In this document: positions 52,588 through 62,340 of the stretch, one piece after another
Layout of the letters: every line of letters begins with the position of its first letter
Numbering within the stretch: position 1 is the first letter of the stretch
Source: Zoroaster sp. YZ-2022
Taxonomy: Eukaryota > Echinodermata > Asteroidea > Forcipulatida > Zoroasteridae
Reading direction: 5' to 3'
Assembly: GCA_029582265.1 (NCBI GenBank)
Contig: CM055817.1
Location: 54,277,374 to 54,341,373, forward strand
Length of the DNA stretch: 64,000 bases
Translations under genes and position numbers: made by a program
Notes under the pieces: model-generated
What the model saw: only the letters and a program-made list of their open reading frames with translations
What the model was told of the DNA's origin: nothing
The model's database searches: none

Positions 52588-53311
52588 TGTTACGTATGGA
52601 CTGGCTAAACAGCCAGTCACACACGGCAGAAGGAAAATGAACAATATAACGGCTAGTAATTCAAAAGAACCATGGAACGAGAAGAACAAAACCAGCAATT
52701 ATCACACAAAGAACCATGGATTAATATTCAAATAAACTTAACATCATAATTTATTTATAAACAAACACTACATTCAAAGAACACGTTATAACTACTAGAA
52801 ACATCTTTACATAAATAAAGAGAACTTACATAAATGGCAAACGAAGTTACAACCGGTTATAAAGTAAAAGGTGCTCTGCCGGCTGAACACGGGTGACGGC
52901 TGGGCTATGTCTAACGGTGACCAACAACGATATTGACAACATCAACAGCAGGGTAGCAAGGACGACGACCTCCATCATCAACCAGTTCCGGGAGTCCCAG
53001 CACTCACTGTACGCCACAGTCGGAGGCGCCAACTCGACATCCCTCAGCCAAGCGATAGAAACAAAAAACACTACCCGGCCGCACCCATGATCCTGCCCAC
53101 AGAGAACTCAACACTGGGTTTACGTACCCATTTATACACGGCCGATTTGGTTAAATGAGCAAACATAATACTTCGTACAGCCTGTCCACAACATACTAAA
53201 GAACACACAAACATAAAGAAACATATGGGGAATACAATCACCAGGATCATTGAAATTCCCAAGCTCTGGGCCAGGAGGAAATAAAAGTGTTAAAAATCCT
53301 CGACTGTAACA
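52588..53311. mobile_element. Probable solo LTR, 724 bp
   Basis: Begins TGTTACGTATGG and ends CTGTAACA, so the ends are the TG...CA type with a 6-bp inverse. ATAT is present on both sides, a possible short target duplication. The block is GC-richer than the Polinton DNA around it and separates two diverging Polinton genes. Small open frames inside (for example 53071-53262) show no motif. No retroviral coding part is present. Confidence 0.55.
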
Positions 53312-53433
53312 ATATTTTAATTCCTTTTAAAAAATACAAACTTGTAATTTTTTTGGAATAATTTTTATAAAAAAAGTAATAAAATAAACTATATTTGCAA
53401 ACTATAATAATTTTTTATCTTTTTAAAAATAAA

Positions 53434-53876
53434 ATGGTGTCTATAGCGATGATGATCGGTGGCGCTGTAATTAACGCGTTAGCATTTACCGGATCGAATT
53501 TTTTATTTAGTAATTTACGTGGCGACGACGCTGAGCAAGAACGTAAAAGGCACGATTTAGCGTTAGAGCAACTTTCGAAAGCTAGAGATGAATTTAGCAA
53601 AAAGCGTTTAAATATATAGATTATTTAAACGAAAAAATACAAAAAGAATCGAACGCCGAAAGAACATTTAATAATATCGATGATGCGATGAATGAATATT
53701 CTCGAGTTAGTGGCGAACGAGTAAATTTACCTCTTGATTTATATGATGAACCTCAACTATCCGACTACTACGTTCCTAGCGAAGATCAAAAAACGCGAGA
53801 AATTGTATTTATAATACTAGGAATGAGTATTGTAGGTTACGCGAGTTATAAATTATTGAAAAAAGATAAAAAGTAA
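53434..53876 (+). pseudogene. Small Polinton protein with coiled coil and membrane ends, frameshifted
   Basis: Two open frames belong together. The first (from 53434) starts MVSIAMMIGGAVINALAF, a membrane-like N terminus, and continues with a charged helix ERKRHDLALEQLSKARDEF to a stop near 53619. From about 53620 another frame continues the helix and ends with DEPQLSDYYVPSEDQKTREI and a membrane segment FIILGMSIVGYASYKLL. A small indel in an ATATAT run explains the break. This charged-helix family recurs in Polintons; its role is unknown. Confidence 0.7.
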
Positions 53877-53883
53877 TTATAAA

Positions 53884-55244
53884 ATGGCGGAAGGAGGAAA
53901 CCCATATATAGAGATGGATCCGTTTTTAAAAGAAAATCCAGATGAAGAAGAAGATAATGATGGATATATAGATGATAACAACTTGGGTGATATTCCAATA
54001 GAACAAGAAACTTCTTTTAGTGTACCGACTTTATCTCAAGAAAATAGATTACGTAAAAATATAGTCGATGATTTTTATACGAGTATAGGTTTTTTAAACT
54101 CTATAAAAGACTATACTAGATTCAAGTATAAACTAAATGAAAATAAAGTGGGTTTACTTTTTTTTATAAAAGGCAATACAGAAATACGATTAACTAATTT
54201 AAAAACGGGTGGATTTTTAAAATTAGGTTCGATCAAAGGTTTAACTGGAAGTGATTTAACAGCTTTCGGCCCCAAACATAAATCTATTTCTAATATTATA
54301 GGTGCAACAGACGTAGTAATAAAAGAACTAGATGGAACAATTAGCCGTCATAAGTTAAAAAATCCAGAGGCTCTAGCAAATCCAGATTTTTAGTAAATTC
54401 AGATGGCGCGTTTGGTCGTAGAAAATTACCATCTATACCTCAACAACGCGTAGAAAAATCAATACAAGTTCAAGAAGCTATCGAAATGGCTCTTTCGAGA
54501 GATCAAAACACTCAAACAGAATTAAATATAGAGTGGCGAGAAATAGAATCGCTCAATAATATTATGTCTACGAGTCGAGGTGAACAATTAAATCTTTTAA
54601 GTAAATTAAAAACACTAAACCAAAGAATTTATGATATGAAAGAAGTAATTAGCGACGCTGAAGAAAGAGAGATTGATAAAAAATCAATAAAAAAGTATCG
54701 TCAAGAATTGCGAGAACTAGTAGACGATAAACAAATTCTCGTAGAGCAAATTGATGCTCATGATTACGTTCTTCGTGGTCAAATCAAAAGAATTAAAGAA
54801 ACAGCTCAAAAAATGTTAGAAAGGGATATTACGTTAGGAGATAAAATTAAAACTTTATTTAGAGAACAGGGTATAACGATAGTCAGTATATTAACGGCTT
54901 TTAGTATGACCATCGCTTTTATCGTTGAAGCGATTACCAGCGTCGTAAATTCAGTTATACCAAAACCTACGCCCACACCACCAGAACCAACGCCTACACC
55001 ACCGGAACCTAGTAAAGGCGGTGTAAAAGAGTGGATAGAAAAAACATTTAAAAATTTAGCGAATGTATTATCTAAACTAGGTGCGAAAGCTTTAGCCGCT
55101 TTACCGGCTATTATAGGATCGGTTGTAAGTTGGTTATTTAAAACAGCTTCCAACGTGATTACGTGGGCGGCTGAACATTTATGGCTAGCGCTAAGTGGAG
55201 TTGGAGTATTAGTTTTAGCCTATACGCAGAAAATGCTAAAATAA
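53884..55244 (+). pseudogene. Large Polinton protein with coiled coil and hydrophobic C terminus, one frameshift
   Basis: Frame 1 (53884-54393, ATTATAAAATGG start) gives an acidic N terminus and a beta-rich region (LLFFIKGNTEIRLTNLKTGG). At about 54388 a run of T shifts the frame, and the protein continues in another frame, open through 54486 to a stop at 55244. The second part has a long coiled coil (REIESLNNIMSTSRGEQLNL), then REQGITIVSILTAFSMTIAF, a Pro/Thr linker (PTPTPPEPTPTPPEP) and several small-residue hydrophobic helices including GAKALAALPAIIGSVVSWLF. I recall similar proteins next to Polinton capsid genes; membrane-active entry or capsid-internal roles are guesses. It could still make two polypeptides. 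Confidence 0.75.
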
Positions 55245-56699
55245 CAATTCGTAAATCATAATACCGAGCGTGGTTAAAACGGTGAAACCAACAACCAAAG
55301 AATTTTTTTCTTCTCGATGACCATCTTCTTTTACCGTAGATTCTAACTCGTGGTCTTCTTTTACCGTAGATTCTAACTCGTGGTCTTCTTTTATCGTAGA
55401 TTCTAACACGTGGTCTTCTTTTATCGTAGTTTCTAAAGAGTCTTGCGAGTGTGCTATAGAAAGATATTCTGAATCGTCTTGTACGTGTTTAGCAGTTTGA
55501 GGTAGTTGCGTTTGTTCTAGCGGTAGAATAGGAGGAACAACGGGCGTTGAATTCGTATTTAAATTTGAACCTAAAGATAAAGATAAACCACTCGTCGCTA
55601 TTAATAAATTATTATTGTATCCGACGTATGTTCCTATTCGTAAATTCATATCGCTCGGCATCATGTATAAATTTTCTCCGATGGCAAAATTTAATTGCGA
55701 ACGAGCGTATTGTAAAACATCTTGATATCGTTGAATACTAGTTTGTAAATCAACCGGAGAGTCAATTTCTGATTCGGTTATATTTATAAATTCACGTTGC
55801 GCGTCTAAACCGGTACCACCCGCTAAAAATGAGCTTTTTGCTTGCGCTTGAGCTCCTAAAATCGCGTAAACGTACGTTCTTATAGAATCGTTAATTCGTT
55901 GCGTACCAACGTCCGTAAAACCTACAGACACGCCGATTATAAATTTTGACCAAGCTGTTTTTACGCTATTAGATTGTAAAATGTAACTTACTCTTATAGT
56001 GTGTTCTTTTCGATTATGCACTCCATCGTCAAAAGCCATTCTTTTTTCACCCACTGGCCTGGGATCGTTTAGAGAAATAAGGCCAGTGGCGGGATTTAAA
56101 ATAGAATTGTCGTAGTTGTGACCGGGCACGGGTTCGTATCCTCTTCTTCCGATTTGATGCCAATAATAAGCGGTACCTAGTCCATCGCTGTACGCATCAA
56201 CTCGTTGTTTCCAATTAGTGTTTTGCGAAAGGTGAAATTCTTTACACAAGTTTTTATACGCGCTTATATTGATATTGTTATCGAGCGCGTTAAAATAATT
56301 TTGAAAAGATGTGGGGCAACTCATTTCTTTGAGTAACCGTCTAATTTGATAATAGACGTGAAATCTAAAAAAACTACGAATTATCACGTTCGAATGGTTC
56401 AAATGATAATAACTCACGCCGCATCTCGTCGTAGCGCAATACGTCGCAAAATTTATTTGATTTTGATAAAAAATTAGCGGATTATGATGATAATCATCAA
56501 CAACTTTATCACCGACTACTTTAGGTAACTTGTAGTTGCTGAAAACATTGTTAAAACGAACGTTAAAAAACTCGTTCTTGTTTATGTAAATATTTATACT
56601 CGTTAAATCTCCATCGTTAAAATCGAGAGGCGCTTTAAAATTTCCGGATGCTGGATATGAATACTTATAATTACTCTTGAATGTTAATGGAAACGTCAT
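55236..56699 (-). CDS. Polinton structural-type protein with C-terminal repeats and membrane anchor, 487 aa
   Basis: Open throughout. The first 380 residues are rich in Asn, Tyr and beta-type sequence (FKSNYKYSYPASGNF, GVSYYHLNHSNVIIRSFFRF). Four repeats of about nine residues on the theme KEDHELEST follow at about 431-467, then a C-terminal hydrophobic segment LVVGFTVLTTLGIMIYELLF. The layout suggests a surface protein with a repeat stalk anchored in a membrane, but no family domain is recognised. It is transcribed away from the penton gene, only 37 bp apart, and overlaps the end of the preceding plus-strand gene by 9 bp. Confidence 0.65.
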   Translation of the reverse strand: MTFPLTFKSNYKYSYPASGNFKAPLDFNDGDLTSINIYINKNEFFNVRFNNVFSNYKLPKVVGDKVVDDYHHNPLIFYQNQINFATYCATTRCGVSYYHLNHSNVIIRSFFRFHVYYQIRRLLKEMSCPTSFQNYFNALDNNINISAYKNLCKEFHLSQNTNWKQRVDAYSDGLGTAYYWHQIGRRGYEPVPGHNYDNSILNPATGLISLNDPRPVGEKRMAFDDGVHNRKEHTIRVSYILQSNSVKTAWSKFIIGVSVGFTDVGTQRINDSIRTYVYAILGAQAQAKSSFLAGGTGLDAQREFINITESEIDSPVDLQTSIQRYQDVLQYARSQLNFAIGENLYMMPSDMNLRIGTYVGYNNNLLIATSGLSLSLGSNLNTNSTPVVPPILPLEQTQLPQTAKHVQDDSEYLSIAHSQDSLETTIKEDHVLESTIKEDHELESTVKEDHELESTVKEDGHREEKNSLVVGFTVLTTLGIMIYELLF

Positions 56700-56736
56700 T
56701 TATTATTATTTACTATTATAAATTCTAAATAATAAA
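56700..56736. promoter_or_regulatory. Short divergent promoter region
   Basis: Only 37 bp separate the two start codons. It contains ACTATTATAAATTC, with TATA-like words readable on both strands. Confidence 0.5.
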
Positions 56737-57414
56737 ATGTACCATACATTTGAAATCGAAATTGGTAGAGAAGGTGGATCGATTAAATTGGATAACGTTA
56801 TCGATAATCGGCGAGACAATCTCTCGATTATATTACACAGCGTAAACATTTGGGTGGGATATTACAACGTGCGTAAAAAAGAAAGAATAATCGTTCGTAC
56901 GCAGGGTGAGACAGATGATGTTGTAACGTTTATCGAGCCCGGGCTTTACAACATCAACGAAATTACCGATGTTATAACGAAAGATAATCCTTGGATCACG
57001 TTTGCAATCGATAAAAAGACGGGCGTCTTTTTGCTAAAAATAACTCAATCAAACAAGTCTATTAAATTTACTAGCGGGTTGTCTAATTTGCTGGGGTTTC
57101 ACAACGAATTTCTAACCGTGGGAGAATACGGCAACAAAATCGACGTACAACTTTTTAAAATTTTATACATTCATTGCGATCAAATTTCTACGACCGACAA
57201 TTATTTCAACGGTAAACCTTGCACTATTTTAAACGCTTTTCCTTTGCAAGACGCGTCGTTCGGCGAAAGCATGTACATGGAATATACAAATCCGTTGATG
57301 AAAAAATTACGAGTCGGCACTTTTAACGAGTTGACTTTTAGAGTTAGAGATAGCAAAAGCAGAGATATACATAATCACGGTTTCCCCATTATTTTAAATA
57401 TAGAAATACTATAA
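56737..57414 (+). CDS. Polinton minor capsid (penton-like) protein, 225 aa
   Basis: Intact frame with a beta-rich sequence and the features seen in Polinton single jelly-roll proteins: an N-terminal strand pair MYHTFEIEIGREGGSIKLD, IEPGLYNINEITDVI, a central GLSNLLGF and the conserved end LRVGTFNELTFRVRDS with NHGFPIILNIEIL. It would form the fivefold vertices of the capsid together with the major capsid protein. The next gene starts 3 bp after its stop. Confidence 0.8.
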   Translation: MYHTFEIEIGREGGSIKLDNVIDNRRDNLSIILHSVNIWVGYYNVRKKERIIVRTQGETDDVVTFIEPGLYNINEITDVITKDNPWITFAIDKKTGVFLLKITQSNKSIKFTSGLSNLLGFHNEFLTVGEYGNKIDVQLFKILYIHCDQISTTDNYFNGKPCTILNAFPLQDASFGESMYMEYTNPLMKKLRVGTFNELTFRVRDSKSRDIHNHGFPIILNIEIL

Positions 57415-57416
57415 AT

Positions 57417-57851
57417 ATGGCGAGCATTTACGGACCTAGTCGAACGAGCGGTGGTGATGTTGGTGTAGCCTCTAAAGACGAAATTGCACGAACATCGTCT
57501 AGCGAACATCATGGATATTTAAACAGAGATGAAATTTTACAAAGAACAATTCTCATCGAAAAATATAACGTTATACTCGGATGGCACGCTACGTTTAAAC
57601 AACCTTTTTTCATGTTTAACGTTTCACCTACATACTGCAGTATTTTTACGCAATTTATAAAAACTAATAGTTTTGCTACGCACGCAGTAACGCGTGATTA
57701 TGCACCCAACATTTATTACATTCCTTCGCCGGAACGAAATGAAAAATTTCATTTTATCGATAATGAAACGCAGCATCTCAAGTACGAAATGTGTTTCAAA
57801 ATGCGCGGCGTTCAAAAAGTTTTTGTAGAGGCGACTTTTTTGGCTCATTAA
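57417..57851 (+). CDS. Polinton protein, MASIYGPSRTS family, 144 aa
   Basis: ACTATAAATATGG at the start. The N-terminal 11 residues are shared exactly with the gene at 57920, then a low-complexity linker leads to a beta-rich domain (YNVILGWHATFKQPFFMFNV) of about 100 residues. Size and position next to the penton suggest a small virion component; no domain is recognised. Confidence 0.6.
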   Translation: MASIYGPSRTSGGDVGVASKDEIARTSSSEHHGYLNRDEILQRTILIEKYNVILGWHATFKQPFFMFNVSPTYCSIFTQFIKTNSFATHAVTRDYAPNIYYIPSPERNEKFHFIDNETQHLKYEMCFKMRGVQKVFVEATFLAH

Positions 57852-57919
57852 ATTCAAAAATCTGTTTTAATATTAAAATTAAAAGTTTACCGTTAAATTA
57901 ATATTTATATGTTATAAAT

Positions 57920-58380
57920 ATGGCGAGTATTTACGGACCCAGTCGTACGAGCGAAACTAGCGTAAACGCCGCACCAGAAAGTGTGCATACAAAAACTGGC
58001 CACCTTAATCCAAGTGAACTTTTAAAGACCGGCGTTTTTTATTATGATTTCAATTTTGAATTATTTTGGTATACAGATGCAATAAGAATTTATATATTTG
58101 AACACGTAATGTTTTATTCATTCTTTGCTAAAGTGAATATAGGTGAAAATAATTCTTATTCTATAGTGAAACACAATTAGATGGTGATGCGGAGAAAATT
58201 ATTAATTTTCCCCCAAACTTTAATTTTACGAGTGAACCGCGGTATTTAGAATGTGTATTATGCTGCGTTATAAATACAGGCGGCCGTGATATCAAACAAT
58301 ATGTAAATATAAATTTTGTTGGCTCTTTAAACGATGGAATCTGTTACGAGATCGAAGTTAAAAATATTACATTAGATTAA
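57920..58380 (+). pseudogene. Paralogue of the 57417 gene, frameshifted
   Basis: Starts with the same MASIYGPSRTS after GTTATAAATATGG. The frame stops at 58180, while from about 58158 another frame stays open to TAA at 58378-58380 and looks like the natural ending (PNFNFTSEPRYLECVLCCVI). One small indel near 58150-58160 accounts for this. The shared start and diverged body make the pair an old tandem duplication. Confidence 0.65.
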
Positions 58381-58401
58381 AATCTTTACTATTAATAAAC
58401 A

Positions 58402-59022
58402 ATGATCAATCCTATAGAATCGACGAATGTACTTTATCCACATTTAACGAATGACTCTGACGCGGAGCGTGCTAAATCAATTCGATTACAAAAAATCGAT
58501 GATATTCAAAAAGAATTACGAATCGAAATAAACGAGCGTGAAGCCGTATATAAAAAATATAATAAAATCATCAACGCTTGTAACGTTGTAGAAACAATAG
58601 CTGAATTGGGTTGTATGGGAGCAGGAGCCATCGGAATAGCTAGTATCGCCACGGTCATATCGTCACCCGTGGGATACGCTTTAGAAGGTTTAGCTTTGGG
58701 GTTGGGTGGAGGAGCGTTCGCTCTCAGATACGCGAAAAATAAATTGTATAAAAAAGCTAAAAAACACGATAAAATACGAATTTTAGCATTGAGTAAACTC
58801 AACACGATCGAAAACCACGTTAGTAAAGCTATCGAAGACGGTTACATCAGTCAAGAAGAATTTGTACTCGTATGCGAAGAGCGAGATAAATATTATAAAA
58901 TGAAAGAAAAAATCCGTAATGTACTCGTTTCAACAACTTTACCAGTTAAAACGGAGGTTGAAACAGCCGATGCAAATGTAGAAAAAAAAATTCTTATAGA
59001 AAAACTTATGAGTTTAAAGTGA
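58402..59022 (+). CDS. Conserved Polinton-associated protein, 206 aa
   Basis: Helical N terminus (RLQKIDDIQKELRIEINERE), a glycine/alanine-rich hydrophobic middle of about 45 residues (IGIASIATVISSPVGYALEG), then KKAKKHDKIRILALSKLNTI and an EF-hand-like but non-canonical IEDGYISQEEF. I recall proteins with this layout near Polinton genes in other invertebrates; function unknown. Intact frame. Confidence 0.65.
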   Translation: MINPIESTNVLYPHLTNDSDAERAKSIRLQKIDDIQKELRIEINEREAVYKKYNKIINACNVVETIAELGCMGAGAIGIASIATVISSPVGYALEGLALGLGGGAFALRYAKNKLYKKAKKHDKIRILALSKLNTIENHVSKAIEDGYISQEEFVLVCEERDKYYKMKEKIRNVLVSTTLPVKTEVETADANVEKKILIEKLMSLK

Positions 59023-59105
59023 GCGTAAATAAAAATTATTATAATGTAGCGGAGCGTGATGATCAAAAACTCGCTTCGCGAAGACCCCCACCGTATAATT
59101 ACAAT

Positions 59106-59381
59106 TTATAATTTTCTTTCCAACAATTCTTTCATCACTAAATTATAATTTCGTCTAGCTTTTCCTCTCGCTACATTTAATATCTTTGCACATTTCGTAC
59201 ACAAACCTGCCTTTGCTTTTGTGCCCTTTTTACATCTACAACACGGAATGGGTATGCTCTGACCTCGCCGAATACGCCATCGATGCATCGGACAATAGAC
59301 AACATCGCGCACACTAGTTCTACAACACTTGATGTTTTTACCAACTAAAAGCCATTCGCACAAAATCATCGCTCTCTCCAT
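59106..59381 (-). CDS. Cysteine-rich, probably zinc-binding protein, 91 aa
   Basis: Cysteines in pairs (KCCRT, YCPMH, PCCRCK, LCTKCAK) with one His in the second group, compatible with two zinc sites, and a basic C terminus. Transcribed inward from the right terminal repeat, opposite the polymerase gene at the other end. It may bind nucleic acid. Confidence 0.6.
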   Translation of the reverse strand: MERAMILCEWLLVGKNIKCCRTSVRDVVYCPMHRWRIRRGQSIPIPCCRCKKGTKAKAGLCTKCAKILNVARGKARRNYNLVMKELLERKL

Positions 59382-59392
59382 GTTGTGTTTAT

Positions 59393-59765
59393 TATTAAAC
59401 TAGATAATAACGATTCGTTATTTCAATTTTTTAGCAGAGCTAGACCACCACCAGTAGTATGTTAGGTGGGCGTCCCGGATCACTTTTCTCGAGCTTTCAA
59501 TGTGCTCAAATATCTCAAGAAAATTACTTTTCTTATTAAAATTACTTTTCTTATTAAAATTACTTTTCTTACACAATCTTTTTAACGAAAAGTACTTTAA
59601 AAAAAAAATCTATCTTCTCTAACAAAAGTACTTTTCGTTAAAAGTACTTTTGTATTCATACAAAAATGTGTTTTTTATTACTAAAAGTATTTTTTTATTA
59701 ATATCATTTTAGTATAAAATGATATTTTATAGAAGTGGTCCGGGACGCCCACCTAACATACTACT
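59393..59765 (-). repeat. Polinton right terminal inverted repeat
   Basis: Inverse of 39766-40119 with a few small indels in the AAAGTAC/TTAAAATTAC palindromic middle. The inner inverted copy of the end sequence lies at about 59455-59481. Confidence 0.9.
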
Positions 59766-60066
59766 CAGGGTTACACCACTAAACCTCCGTATGGATGGGT
59801 GCACCCCACTAAATAAACTCCCATAGAAACCAATCAATTAAAAACACTCGGTTATATTCTCATCCCAAAGTCATGCAGGGGACGACTTCGTAACAAGTGA
59901 CTTTGTCAGGGGCGATTGACTTGTTTCCCAAATAAACCAGGATTGAATTACAGGTCAAGGCTTGCACCAACAATTCAGGCTATACAAATGGGCTAGTTCA
60001 TGCCATGTACATGATTGTACATGTTTGCATGATCGAACACACTGTGAAACCTTAACGTCGTTGCTA
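59766..60066. repeat. Segmental duplication, distal copy (right part)
   Basis: Continues the match to 30317-30655 after the Polinton, ending where a MITE is inserted at 60069. Confidence 0.9.
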
Positions 60067-60068
60067 TA

Positions 60069-60268
60069 CAGTGTGTCTCAAAAAAATTGACCTCTCTTGG
60101 ATGAGTACTGATAACTCTGTCAAAAATTATCAGATTTGGACGTTTGATGTCTCATTTTAAAGTGGAAAGGTGTATCTTTCAAACCATACCTACATTATCT
60201 ATGCTGGTTACTCATTCTACGTCTGGCATTCCGTTAAATTTTGTTTGCATTTTTTTTTAGACACACTG
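60069..60268. mobile_element. MITE, 200 bp, TA-flanked
   Basis: CAGTGTGTCT at the left and AGACACACTG at the right, flanked by TATA/TA. Absent from the proximal duplication copy at the same place, so it arrived after the duplication. Confidence 0.75.
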
Positions 60269-62340
60269 TATAGTCTATGGTGTTCTAAAAAGGACACAGG
60301 CACGTTGCAAGAAGAGTGTTGTCGTGTCATTTCATTTCATTTCATTCATTGATTTCACAGGTACAAAAACAAATAAACACAAATTTACATTAAATTAACA
60401 GAAACATAAACAAAGGTAGCACCCCTGTAGGATTACAAAAAAGTAAACTAAATTACTGTCGAGTTGATCTCCTGATGCTACCACTTATTAAGAATTAAGT
60501 AAACAAATATTGAATCACACAAAGAACGATAAACAGCATGGCTTTAGGCACACTTTGAGATACAAAAACAATACTAAAACTAGAGGTATTGAGTTTGTAA
60601 AAAACAAACTCAGGGTGTTCGAGTGTGCATCATATGTGATGACGTCATCACCTAAAGTTGTTAAAAAACAAGATTTAGTTAAGAAGATATGAGCTTTCAT
60701 AATATATAATTAAAATAACATATAATGTGCTATACTGAATACACTAACTTCCGGTTCAGTCATCCCATATAATTTTAAATTCTTCCAACCGTAAGTTCCG
60801 GTTCAATCATTTGACGTCATTCAGACTTCACAAAATCTTTCCTCATAATTGGGGTGTCAATTGTGCCAAATTTGGTATTTTCTTGAGATAGCAAAAAGTG
60901 ACTTTTTTAAGAGCGATGACGTCACCAAATATATTTTTGAAAAGAGCAGATCCCACTTAACATATATACCCAAAATGTTATTTCGAATACCCTTTCAGAT
61001 TTGCGTCAATTTATAAAGAACGTGAACTTCCAGTTTGGACCGGAAGTAAGATTCAATAAGGTCATGTCTTTGTATCAAATGTCAAGTCCTCCATGTTCTG
61101 TATGATTGTGAAGGAATCAAGATATTATCTATTGTGGTTCACGAGATATAAAATATATTGTTTTAATTATAATTAATTACGTAATAATTCATTAGATGAC
61201 CTCACCATGACGTCACAACGTTACCTGGAACTGTATGTTAAGGTCTAACTATTTGTTAAGCTGTAAGGTTCTTTGAACTCCGCAACTATGTTTTGACTGT
61301 ACAAATACATTTACAGATTATTATACAGTCCATTTTCGTAGTTTACAGAGCGCCTACGTTCGTACAGACAAGGTATAACAATGAAATGTTACATGGTGAA
61401 CATATATTTATGAGCAATCGAATAGCCAATAAGAACAATGTAAATTTGTTACGATGGAAATTTATCCAATCACGATGCGCAGAAAAAGGCACGTGATCCT
61501 CAAACACATCCTGGGCACATTGCCCACACAGCCACCATCAGCACCACTCGGTCTCACAGCTGTGAATAGAAAGTCTAAAAGTATAACAATAATAAACTGA
61601 CTGGTGTAAAAATAGGTCAAGAAGGATTGTACACTATGAGCTAGCATTAATTATCTGGAAACATCAACACTAAACTATCGATAACTGTCCATAATGACAC
61701 AATTATTCTTCTTCATGATCATGACAAAATATCATTAATAGTTTGGTTCAATTTCTGAGATGGGGCGTTGTGATCTGTGATGATGTCATGAAACATTTTT
61801 TAGAAAAATTAATAGTCACTTTATGAATGAAGAAAAAACTTACTTTACAAACACCACAATAATACGTAAATGTTTAGGCCTTAATCTTTTTATTTATTTA
61901 TTTATTTATTTTTGCTGTTTTTAGCTATATATCAAAGACTAAAAATAGAATAAACATCATTTGATTATTGCATAAATTAAAATAAAAAAAACTGCACTAA
62001 CCATTTAGAAATTTGCTAACCGGCTAACCAAAACCAATATTTAAAAATAAATACCCAACAATTTTGGAAAAAGTTACTAACCATTTTGTTGTTCTACACG
62101 CTTTTTCTGCCACATTGGTTATTCAACAATCATTGTTGGAAGTTAATTTGACTGCATCAATCGCGAAAAGATGCAAAACATCATATTTCACGTTGTGAAA
62201 CATTATGAATCGTTATGAAACTAAGAACACACCCAGAGATGTCATGATCAAGGGAATGGTGTACCACGACTTACCCAAACGTAGATTCAAGCCGAATAAG
62301 ACGAAGCCGAAACCGAAGAGCTAACCTTACCTGGTGCTCT
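60269..62340. other. No gene recognised; LINE-tail-like and other repeats
   Basis: 60325-60480 has a (TTTCA)n tail and reads like a LINE 3' end on the minus strand. 60620-61250 contains several TGACGTCA and CTTCCGGTT words of an unassigned repeat. 61890-61920 is a (TTTA)n tract. No exon-like open stretch is seen. Confidence 0.5.

Larger units (their letters stand above)
39766..59765. mobile_element. Polinton (Maverick) element, 20.0 kb, decayed
   Basis: Polintons are large virus-like DNA elements that combine a protein-primed DNA polymerase B, a retroviral-type integrase, a packaging ATPase and jelly-roll capsid proteins. All of these are present here between terminal inverted repeats beginning AGTAGTATGTTAGG. 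TCAGGG flanks the element at 39760-39765 and 59765-59770 and is single in the duplicated empty site at 30316-30321, matching the 6-bp duplication known for the group (the last base is shared between element and duplication, so the edge may be 59764). Without the nested piggyBac (3402 bp) and probable solo LTR (724 bp) the element is about 15.9 kb, within the usual size range. At least six genes carry breaks, so it is probably not autonomous now. Confidence 0.95.

Noticed and set aside
53071..53262. Small hydrophobic open frame inside the Polinton
   Set aside because: Falls wholly within the probable solo LTR and has no Polinton-like start motif.
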